Source of the DNA: Gp13-AA77 sp036521995
Lineage (GTDB): Bacteria > Acidobacteriota > Terriglobia > UBA7540
DNA length: 46,840 nt
Assembly: GCA_036521995.1 (NCBI GenBank)
Contig: DATDGR010000088.1
Span: 1-46,840 of the forward strand
Reading direction: 5' to 3'
Shown here: piece after piece, positions 8,266 to 15,309 of the stretch
Layout: each line of letters opens with the position of its first letter
How positions within the stretch are numbered: the stretch's first letter is position 1
Program-made: the position numbers and the translations under genes
Notes under the pieces: generated by a model
Databases searched by the model: none
What the model was told of the DNA's origin: nothing
Seen by the model: the letters and a program-made list of their open reading frames with translations, nothing else

Positions 8266-10995
8266 TCACGAGACCAACGCTGGCTCGGTGACTTTCTCGG
8301 TGACGAAGGCTTCGATCACGTCGCCCACTTTGACGTCATTGTAGTTCTCGAGCGAGATGCCGCATTCCATACCGGAACGGACCTCCGGCACATCTTCCTT
8401 GAAGCGCCGCAGCGAGCGGACCTTTCCTTCGTGGACCACCACGTTGTCGCGCAACAAGCGAATGCGGGAGTCGCGCGTGAACTTGCCGTCCTGGACGTAG
8501 CAGCCGGCCACAGTTCCCACCTTGGAGATGCGGAAAGTGTCGCGGACCTCCGCGTGTCCGGTCGTAGTCTCCTTGATGACGACCGCCAGCAAACCGTGCA
8601 TGGCCTTCTTGATCTCTTCGGTGACGTCGTAAATGATGGTATGCAGCCGGATGTCCACTTGCTCCAACTGGGCTAGTTCAGTAGCCTTCCTCTCCGGGCG
8701 CACGTTGAATCCGACAATCACAGCATTCGAGGTCAACGCCAGCAGCACGTCCGTCTCGGTAATGGCGCCGACCCCGGCATGAATCACTTTCACCTTCACC
8801 TTTTCGGTGCTGAGCTTGTTAAGCGTCTCGGTTAGAGCTTCCACCGAGCCCTGTACGTCACCCTTGATGACCAGCGGCAGCTCCTTGACGTCGCCTGCCG
8901 CCAACTGCTCGTGCAACTGCTCGAGGGTGAGCCTGGCGCTCTTGGCCAGAGCCGCCTCCCGCTGCTTGTCCAGGCGGTGAATCGAGATCTGGCGGGCTTT
9001 GATCGTATCTTCGATCACATGCAGGCGGTCGCCGACCTGGGGCACGTCCTCAAGACCCAGGATTTCAACCGGGGTGGACGGGGGCCCTTCGCTCACCGGA
9101 CGGCCGTGGTCATCAAGCATGGCGCGCACTTTGCCGTAGATCGCGCCCACGATAAAGGCGTCACCTACCCGCAAGGTCCCGTTTTGGACCAGCATCGTAG
9201 CCACCGGGCCGCGACCGCGATCGAGCCGGCTTTCAAGTACGGTTCCGGTGGCAGGCCGGTTCGGGCTCGCCTTGAGCCCCTGCAGGTCCGCGACGAGCAG
9301 GATCATCTCCAGCAGCAGATCGAGATTCTGGAGCTGTTTGGCCGAGACCTTGACGGTGACGGTGCTCCCGCCCCACTCCTCCGCCATCAGGTTCTGATCC
9401 GCGAGCTGCTTCATCACCCGGTCGGGCAAGGCGTCGGGCTTATCGATCTTGTTGATGGCCACCACGATGGGAACGCCCGCCGCGCGGGCGTGGTTGATGG
9501 CTTCGAGCGTCTGCGGCATGACGCCGTCGTCGGCAGCCACCACCAGCACGACGATATCGGTGACCTTGGCGCCACGAGCGCGCATCAGGGTGAAAGCCTC
9601 GTGGCCGGGTGTATCGAGAAACACCACCTTGCGGTTGTTGACCTCCACCTGGTAGGCGCCGATGTGCTGGGTGATTCCGCCCGCCTCACGCGCCGTCACG
9701 TTCGTCTGTCGGATGGCATCGAGCAGCGAGGTCTTGCCATGGTCGACATGGCCCATGACCGTGACCACGGGCGCACGGGGCTGCAGGTCTTCGGGCCGGT
9801 CGGCCACTTCAACGTCCTGCGCCACCTCTTCCTCGTAACTGATGACCTTCGCCTCGGCCCCAAAGGCACGGGCGATCTCCGAAGCCGTCTGACTGTCGAG
9901 CGTCTGGTTGATGGTGGCGAAAATTCCCTTGTCGAGAAGTCTTTTGATCACATCCTTGGCGCGAGTCTCGAGCTTCTCGGAGAGCTCCTTGATGGTCACG
10001 CCTTCGCTCAGAGTAATCTCGCGTGTGATGGCAACAGGCTCAGCAGGCGCGGAAGCACCTCGCATCGGCTGAGGTGAACGTCCCACGGCTGGCCCGCCGA
10101 CGCGTGCACCATGGAGGGGTCCCCGTGGTGCGGGACGGGCCGTGGCAGCACCCGCACTGGGACCGCCCGCGCTGGCAGGCCGGGTGGCCGTGGGATGCAT
10201 TTGGCGGTGGTGCTCGCCCGGGCGGCGTACGGGGCTGGGCCGCGCCGCTCCCTTGCCAAGTCCGGGATAAATGGGCTGGTTTGAAGTCACGGGTTTCTGG
10301 CCCGCCGGACGTACCCCGGTAGCCGCTGCGCCGCGTGGCGCGACCGCGCTACCCGCTACGGCCGGGGCGGTTCGAGCTGTCCCAGACGGAGCCGCCTCGC
10401 GAGGTCGACCGGCTACCGTGGTGGCAGGTCCGGCGCTGGCAGTCGCCACTGGCGCTGCGGGTTTAGAGGTCAGGACAGCGCCGGGCACTACAGGCGCGCT
10501 CGGTGCCAGCGGTCGGCGAACGCCCGCGGGACCGGTCGGCGCCGTGGCCGCGCCCGCCGCGGGAGCCGCCGGAGAAGGCCTCTCAGCAGAGCGCTGACTC
10601 GCGGCCAAGGCTCTTCGAGCGTCCTCCTTGATCTGTTCGAGGCTACGGCGGACCGAGGGCGCCTCAGGCGGCAAGGTTGCCGGAGGCGGGCTGGCGGTCA
10701 GCGGGGGGCGGGCGGCAGGCAATTCAGAAGCTGGGACCCTGGCGGGCGCGACGACTGGAGGCGCGGGTCTAGCAGGGGCGGGTGGCGGAGGACTGGGAGC
10801 GCTGGCAGGGGCGCCTTCGCTTTCCGAACCGTTGGCGGATTGGAAATGTTGGCGAACCTTGTCGGCCAGGTCATCGTCAAGCGCACTGGAGTGGGATTTC
10901 TTGTCATCCACGCCGAGCCCAACCAGATACTCGATGACCAAGTGACTCTTGACCTCAAGCTCCCTCGCCAATTCATTGATTCGAATCTTCGCCAT
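8266..10995 (-). CDS. infB: Translation initiation factor IF-2
   Basis: IF-2 is the GTPase that places formyl-Met-tRNA on the 30S subunit and promotes subunit joining. The 909-residue protein starts with the IF2 N-terminal module (MAKIRINELARELEVKSH) and then a long Ala/Pro-rich linker (~residues 60-310). A second IF2_N-like segment follows (ITLSEGVTIKELSEKL). The G domain has VMGHVDHGKTSLL, the LDTPGHEAF box, NKIDKPD and the VSAK box. Beta-barrel domain II, domain III and the C-terminal fMet-binding domain complete it. The start ATG at 10995 follows a GGAAGCAGG sequence. It lies 528 bp downstream of nusA, and the usual ylxR/ylxQ genes are not recognisable between them. Confidence 0.97.
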   Translation of the reverse strand: MAKIRINELARELEVKSHLVIEYLVGLGVDDKKSHSSALDDDLADKVRQHFQSANGSESEGAPASAPSPPPPAPARPAPPVVAPARVPASELPAARPPLTASPPPATLPPEAPSVRRSLEQIKEDARRALAASQRSAERPSPAAPAAGAATAPTGPAGVRRPLAPSAPVVPGAVLTSKPAAPVATASAGPATTVAGRPREAAPSGTARTAPAVAGSAVAPRGAAATGVRPAGQKPVTSNQPIYPGLGKGAARPSPVRRPGEHHRQMHPTATRPASAGGPSAGAATARPAPRGPLHGARVGGPAVGRSPQPMRGASAPAEPVAITREITLSEGVTIKELSEKLETRAKDVIKRLLDKGIFATINQTLDSQTASEIARAFGAEAKVISYEEEVAQDVEVADRPEDLQPRAPVVTVMGHVDHGKTSLLDAIRQTNVTAREAGGITQHIGAYQVEVNNRKVVFLDTPGHEAFTLMRARGAKVTDIVVLVVAADDGVMPQTLEAINHARAAGVPIVVAINKIDKPDALPDRVMKQLADQNLMAEEWGGSTVTVKVSAKQLQNLDLLLEMILLVADLQGLKASPNRPATGTVLESRLDRGRGPVATMLVQNGTLRVGDAFIVGAIYGKVRAMLDDHGRPVSEGPPSTPVEILGLEDVPQVGDRLHVIEDTIKARQISIHRLDKQREAALAKSARLTLEQLHEQLAAGDVKELPLVIKGDVQGSVEALTETLNKLSTEKVKVKVIHAGVGAITETDVLLALTSNAVIVGFNVRPERKATELAQLEQVDIRLHTIIYDVTEEIKKAMHGLLAVVIKETTTGHAEVRDTFRISKVGTVAGCYVQDGKFTRDSRIRLLRDNVVVHEGKVRSLRRFKEDVPEVRSGMECGISLENYNDVKVGDVIEAFVTEKVTEPALVS

Positions 10996-11523
10996 CTAGT
11001 CCTGCTTCCTTAAAGTCCGCCATCGGAACGCCGGCTGAAGGCCGCTCCGCTGGGGCTAGCGGTTCTCTACGATAAATACCTTCTTGGCTTCGTTCTTAAC
11101 CTTTCCCGTGCGAACCAGGAGGTGTCTCCCGGTCTTCATTGGTCTTCCTTTCGAGGCCCAAGCCGCTGTTTTCAATAAGTTGACGGGTTCGTTTCGTCAA
11201 AAAAACCTCTCTGGACCTCCTGGCATCATTTCGGCCGTACTTGGAGCCGGAGATCCAGCTGAGTCGCCCTTTTTTCGCCGACGCCGCATCGATCCTAAAG
11301 GGCTTATGGATTTGAGCCCGTCTCTCAACAGCCTTGTTGATTCTAAACGACTTCTTTGGTTTGTTTCGATTTCTTAGGTGCCACCCTAGCCCCAACAGGC
11401 CTGGCTAACCGCTTTTGGGATTACCCGCAATCCTGGCATAGCCAAAGCGCGAAACAGACCGTCCAGCCTCCTTTCGGACGTATTACTCAATATCCCGGTT
11501 CGGCGCCAACTTATGACGCTCGG
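10996..11523 (-). other. nusA-infB spacer lacking recognisable ylxR/ylxQ
   Basis: In many bacteria ylxR and ylxQ separate nusA and infB. Here the 528 bp contain no cysteine-bearing YlxR signature and no L7Ae-like fold in any minus-strand frame. The DNA is less GC-rich than its flanks and its translations are rich in Lys and Arg. Several short minus-strand frames follow each other: a 99-codon frame at 11096-11395 and a short one ending KKVFIVENR just before infB. This could be a decayed or frameshifted small basic gene, or a transcribed spacer. Confidence 0.5.
11096..11395 (-). CDS. Possible small basic protein, unassigned
   Basis: A 99-codon frame on the operon strand, starting at TTG 11395, would encode a strongly basic product (about a third Lys/Arg, for example RNRNKPKKSFRINK and EVFLTKRTRQLIENS). 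I recognise no family. There is no convincing ribosome-binding site and the frame has no ATG, which lowers the chance that it is real. A short alternative frame upstream begins VAPKKSKQTKEVV and ends quickly, so a frameshifted basic protein is another reading. Confidence 0.25.
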   Translation of the reverse strand: MGLGWHLRNRNKPKKSFRINKAVERRAQIHKPFRIDAASAKKGRLSWISGSKYGRNDARRSREVFLTKRTRQLIENSGLGLERKTNEDRETPPGSHGKG

Positions 11524-13050
11524 CTATAGCTCTGCCTTCCCCGAAACCTCATCCGTTTGAGCCCCTTCGGCTTCGGTTTCCGCAGAGGTCAGGTCTGATG
11601 CTTCCCCGGCCGGAACCAGAGACGGCTCGCCCTCGGCGGGAGCCGCTTCGGAACCAATCGCGGCACCGGCTCTATCATCGGCCTTGGTGCCAGTTTCAGT
11701 CTCAGCTTCAACCTCGGTTCCCGGCCCTGCGGTGGCGACGACTTCGACCGCCGGTGCGGGCTCTTCAGTTTCGGCCTCGACGGCCTGGCCGGCTTCAAAG
11801 TAGTTCGTAACCACTTTCCGAATGCGCTCCACCGTCTTCTCGCCGACACCCGGAATTTCGGTGAGCTCGTCAGGAGTCATTTGGGCAAGCTGCTCGACCG
11901 TCTCGATGCCGTGTTCCTGCAGCCTTTCGATGGTCTTGCCACCGAGTCCCGTCAGCTCTGTAATCGAGGCGCCCCGCCTGGCCATTTCGGCCATTTGGGT
12001 TTCGATCTCCTGCCGCTTCTCCTCTTCACTCTTGATGTCGATGTGCCAGCCAAGCAGCTTGGCGGCCAGGCGCACATTCTGGCCCTTCTTGCCGATGGCC
12101 AAGGACAATTGCGTGTCATCCACGATCACTTCCAGGCGCTTCTCTTCGGAGTCAGCGACGGAGACGTGATTGATCTTGGCCGGGCTCAGAGCATTGGCGG
12201 CAAAGGACAGCGCGTCCTCGTTATACTCGATGATGTCGATCTTTTCGCCCTTGAGCTCACGGATAATGGACTGCACCCGCATGCCCTTCATGCCGACGCA
12301 GGCGCCCACGCAGTCAACGTCGGGGTCCTTTGAAAACACCGCGACTTTAGTGCGCTCTCCCGCTTCTCGCGCGATGGCGCGGATCACTACCGTGCCGTCG
12401 TAAATCTCCGGGACTTCCATCTCAAACAGGCGCTGCACCAAGGTGGGATCAGCCCGCGAGATCACCACTTGAGGCCCGCGGGCGGCGCGGTCCACCAAGG
12501 TGATCACTGCGCGCAGCCGGTCGCCCACTTGGTAGGTTTCAAGACGCGACTGCTCCCGCCGCGGCATGCGGCCTTCAGTCCGGCCAAGGTCAACGATGAC
12601 GTCCGAGCCCTCGACTCGCTTGACCGAACAGTTCACCAGCTCGCCCACCCGCTGGTTGTACTCAGCGAAAACCGTGTCGCGCTCGGCCTCACGCACCTTC
12701 TGAAAGATCACCTGCTTGGCCGTCTGGGCCGCGATACGGCCCAGCACATCCGTGGGCTTGGGAATCCGAACGACCCCCTCCATCACGGCTTCAGGATCAC
12801 GCTGACGAGCCTGGTCCAGCGAGATTTCGCGCTCGGGATCCGCCACGTCCTCCACAACCTTCTTCAGCGCGAACACTTCGACTATCCCGGTGTCTTTGTT
12901 GAAGTGCGACTCCAGGTCTTCCGCGCTCTTGTAATACTTACGCGTCGCCACCAGAATGGCGTCCTCGACTGCCGAGATGATGATCTGGGCGTCGATGCCC
13001 TTCTCGCGGCTGAGCTGATCGATGGTTTGGTAGAGGAGACTCGTCGTCAC
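11524..13050 (-). CDS. nusA: Transcription termination/antitermination factor NusA
   Basis: NusA binds RNA polymerase and modulates pausing, termination and antitermination. From GTG 13050 the protein has 508 residues. It contains the NusA N-terminal polymerase-binding domain (1-~130, with the typical AVEDAILVATRKYY), an S1 domain (~residues 135-200, GELVNCSVKRVEGSDVIVDL), two KH domains (~230-370, with GACVGMKGMRVQSI and the LAIGKKGQNVRLAAKL GxxG loop) and helix-hairpin-helix repeats (TELTGLGGKTIERL and EIPGVGEKTVERI). A ~85-residue Glu/Ala-rich acidic tail ends it. It starts 27 bp after rimP. In E. coli NusA feeds back on its own operon, and the leader hairpin upstream of rimP fits such control. 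Confidence 0.97.
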   Translation of the reverse strand: MTTSLLYQTIDQLSREKGIDAQIIISAVEDAILVATRKYYKSAEDLESHFNKDTGIVEVFALKKVVEDVADPEREISLDQARQRDPEAVMEGVVRIPKPTDVLGRIAAQTAKQVIFQKVREAERDTVFAEYNQRVGELVNCSVKRVEGSDVIVDLGRTEGRMPRREQSRLETYQVGDRLRAVITLVDRAARGPQVVISRADPTLVQRLFEMEVPEIYDGTVVIRAIAREAGERTKVAVFSKDPDVDCVGACVGMKGMRVQSIIRELKGEKIDIIEYNEDALSFAANALSPAKINHVSVADSEEKRLEVIVDDTQLSLAIGKKGQNVRLAAKLLGWHIDIKSEEEKRQEIETQMAEMARRGASITELTGLGGKTIERLQEHGIETVEQLAQMTPDELTEIPGVGEKTVERIRKVVTNYFEAGQAVEAETEEPAPAVEVVATAGPGTEVEAETETGTKADDRAGAAIGSEAAPAEGEPSLVPAGEASDLTSAETEAEGAQTDEVSGKAEL

Positions 13051-13077
13051 AATATTCGCCTTGTCACGAAGCTGTCG

Positions 13078-13536
13078 TCACATCTCCACCAGCAGCTTCG
13101 CCTTGGAAATCGCAGAGAGGTCAAGCTCCCGCGTTCCTTCCGCCCCCAGATCGAGACGCACCCGGCCCGACTCACAGCCCGCGAGGCGTCCTTCCAGCAC
13201 TGGAGGACCCTCCACCGGCTGCCGCAGAATCAAGCGGGCCCGACGTCCGGTGAAGTGCTCGAATTCGCTCGGCCTACGTAATTCACGATCAAGCCCAGGC
13301 GAAGAGACTTCCAGCGTGTAACGGCCCGGAAAAGGGTCCTCCACGTCCAGCATGACGCTCAACTGCTCGCTCACGAGCTGGCAGTCCGCGTGTGAAATCC
13401 CGCCCGCCTTATCGATATAAACTCGCAACAAGGGGTTGGAGCGGCCGCCCTTGAGCTCGACATCCACCAGAAATAAGCCCTCGGAGCTTGCTACCCGCTC
13501 AGCCATCGCCCTCACGGCTTCGATATCTACAACCAT
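13078..13536 (-). CDS. rimP: Ribosome maturation factor RimP
   Basis: RimP assists 30S subunit assembly, notably S12 binding near the central pseudoknot. The 152-residue product has EGLFLVDVELKGG, LLRVYIDKAGGISHADC (the conserved hallmark of the first domain), VEDPFPGRYTLEVSSPGLDR and the second-domain SH3-like barrel containing FTGRRARLILR. Length matches the family. It is the first gene of the operon, after a promoter at 13673-13702 and a hairpin with T-run at 13631-13653, and is followed directly by nusA. Confidence 0.95.
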   Translation of the reverse strand: MVVDIEAVRAMAERVASSEGLFLVDVELKGGRSNPLLRVYIDKAGGISHADCQLVSEQLSVMLDVEDPFPGRYTLEVSSPGLDRELRRPSEFEHFTGRRARLILRQPVEGPPVLEGRLAGCESGRVRLDLGAEGTRELDLSAISKAKLLVEM

Positions 13537-13630
13537 GCTCTAAACCGGCTCGGGTTCCGTGACCTCGCTGTACGCACCTCGCAATTCGCGATCTCTGATC
13601 GCTCGGCCCTCGCCCTTCAGCGATTGCAAC

Positions 13631-13653
13631 AAAAAAGTGGGCTTTCGCCCACT
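13631..13653 (-). terminator. Intrinsic terminator / attenuator in the rimP-nusA leader
   Basis: Read on the minus strand, AGTGGGC (13653-13647), a GAAA tetraloop and GCCCACT (13642-13636) form a perfect 7-bp hairpin followed immediately by a run of Ts. It begins only ~20 nt after the predicted -10 box and ~95 nt before the rimP ATG, so it must act inside the leader. Hairpin terminators in rimP leaders are known in proteobacteria; control by NusA here is an inference. Confidence 0.8.
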
Positions 13654-13672
13654 GGAACCTCCCGCCAACTAC

Positions 13673-13702
13673 ATTATAGCAATTCGGGGAAACAAAAAGC
13701 AA
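13673..13702 (-). promoter_or_regulatory. Promoter of the rimP-nusA-infB operon
   Basis: On the minus strand a perfect TATAAT (13678-13673) lies 18 bp downstream of TTGCTT (13702-13697). The predicted start is just before the attenuator hairpin. It sits 63 bp downstream of the end of tonB, so the translation operon has its own promoter. Confidence 0.7.
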
Positions 13703-13765
13703 TCAAGGAGTAGGGTTGCCGACCACTGTCAGAAGGCGGGGCAAAGCTGCGGGAGCAAGTTCCCT

Positions 13766-14917
13766 TCAGAACAACCGGAATGTAACCTCCACGCTGACAC
13801 GGACTTTCACGGGGACGCCGTTCTTAGTGGCCGGTTTGAACTTCCAGGTGCGCACAGTTTCGACGGCCTTCTGATCGAGGCCCAGCCCCGCCGGCCGCAG
13901 TACCTGGGCATCGACTACGTTGCCTAGGGCGTCAACGATGATCACCACCACGACCGTACCTGAATACTTCGCCTTCCGGGCTTCCTCCGAGTAAGGAGGA
14001 TCAGGTTCGTAGATGGGAACCGGTGCGGTGACGTTTCCGCCCACATCATAAACGCCGCCGCCGGTGCCGCCGCCTTCTCCCGGTCCGAGCCCGCGTCCTG
14101 TCCCCGAGCCTACGCCTCCGCCGCTGCCCGTGCCTATTCCGCCGTAAGCGCCGGGCCCGTTGGAGGCCGGCCCGTTAACGCTCATAGGATCGCCCATCTG
14201 GGCCACTTGCATCTGGGGCAGCTTCAAGTCCGGCGGACCAATCAAGGTGGGTGTCATGGGCAGCTTGGGTTGCGGGTTAATGATCTTGGCCACCGGCGGG
14301 GTAAATTGCTCCTTGGCGAACTTCGGCAGGGCGCCCTTTGAAGGTGGTGTGGGACTGCGGTCTCCACCACCTCCGCCACCGCCGGCCTTGTGCGCTGAGG
14401 CGGGAAGTTGAGGCAGGTAAGGAGAGATGTCGATCGCAACTGTGTTGTCGGGCGCCTTCGCGGGGTGAAGCCAGCGAATGATGTAATAGGGGAGCAGCAG
14501 CGCCGACAAGGCCACCAAGTGCACCAGCATGGAGTTCAGCCACGACCCGGGCTCCTGCTTGAAGTCCTGCCAGATGTCGGGCACTTCCATCGACTTGGGC
14601 AGAAGATGAAGACGCCGGCCAAGCCGCAACAGCCCGTAGTGGGACAGTTCCGGCAGTTGCTTGAGCGAACTCGGCAGGTCGCGATACCACGGCCGCATCT
14701 CCGAGAGCGGCAGTCGTGCCTCGCCCCGGTAGTACTCCGGCGGGACCGTGATCCGCGGCTCGCGGAGTCTCTCGCGAATCTGGCGGAACAAAGAAGCGAA
14801 AACGTTCGGTGACTCGACGAAGACGGCGCGGTACTCGGGCTCGGGCAGACTTGCCGCGGCTGCGTCCGAACCGCTCTGCACGACGGTGGTTCCGGTGTTG
14901 AGATCAGTTGTCGGCAT
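13766..14917 (-). CDS. tonB: TonB-family energy transducer protein
   Basis: From ATG 14917 (GTG two codons earlier is an alternative) the protein has 383 residues. It has a long N-terminal segment (~125 residues), one membrane helix (LVALSALLLPYYIIRWL), a Pro/Gly-rich periplasmic linker with GGGGGGG and GTGSGGGVGSGTGRGLGPG tracts, and a C-terminal TonB domain: PPYSEEARKAKYSGTVVV, VLRPAGLGLDQKAVETVRTW and a final beta-strand ending VEVTFRLF. TonB couples the proton-motive force, with ExbB/ExbD, to outer-membrane receptors. Here the N-terminal part before the helix is much longer than in E. coli TonB (~30 residues) and contains no recognised domain. No exbB/exbD lie nearby; a TonB-dependent receptor is encoded at 20990-24352. 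Confidence 0.85.
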   Translation of the reverse strand: MPTTDLNTGTTVVQSGSDAAAASLPEPEYRAVFVESPNVFASLFRQIRERLREPRITVPPEYYRGEARLPLSEMRPWYRDLPSSLKQLPELSHYGLLRLGRRLHLLPKSMEVPDIWQDFKQEPGSWLNSMLVHLVALSALLLPYYIIRWLHPAKAPDNTVAIDISPYLPQLPASAHKAGGGGGGGDRSPTPPSKGALPKFAKEQFTPPVAKIINPQPKLPMTPTLIGPPDLKLPQMQVAQMGDPMSVNGPASNGPGAYGGIGTGSGGGVGSGTGRGLGPGEGGGTGGGVYDVGGNVTAPVPIYEPDPPYSEEARKAKYSGTVVVVIIVDALGNVVDAQVLRPAGLGLDQKAVETVRTWKFKPATKNGVPVKVRVSVEVTFRLF

Positions 14918-15309
14918 TCTCACTGCTTCCGACCGGCCATTCAGGCAAGGCCCGGGCTGGCCTCAAAGCCCCTCTCTCGATGATGTCACGTCACGGGACA
15001 AAGTTGCCTAATCAGTTCCATGTATTCACCCGAGATCCCTCTCCTATTCTAACACACCGAGATGCCGGTGCCACCAGAAGCATCGTTTCAAATCTGCTGT
15101 TCCCTGTGAAGGGCCTTTACGAACCCCGAGTCCGCACCTCAAACACGTCGTTCGACGTCCGTGGATCCAGCAAGTCCTTTAGAATTTAAAAGGTACTGAA
15201 GCTCAGAAAAGAGACCCAAGCTGAAGGGATCCGCTTGGAATCCAACCACCTCCTTCAGCGGCTGCCCATAGCCACTACGTTATAATGGAAACGATGCCGC
15301 GGAGGACTG
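14918..15309. other. Divergent tonB/ileS intergenic region
   Basis: This 392-bp region separates two divergent genes. On the plus strand a perfect TATAAT is at 15281-15286, about 24 bp before the ileS ATG, but I see no convincing -35 at the right distance. GGAGGA at 15301-15306 is the ileS ribosome-binding site. A palindrome ACGTCGTTCGACGT lies near 15145. No T-box signature (TGGNACCGCG) is present, so ileS is not T-box controlled by what I can see. No tRNA was found. Confidence 0.5.

Noticed and set aside
8911..10077. 388-codon plus-strand frame opposite infB
   Set aside because: Antisense to the conserved IF-2 GTPase domain; no recognisable motif.
15000..15309. T-box riboswitch for ileS
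   Set aside because: No T-box consensus, specifier-loop pattern or terminator is visible in the leader.
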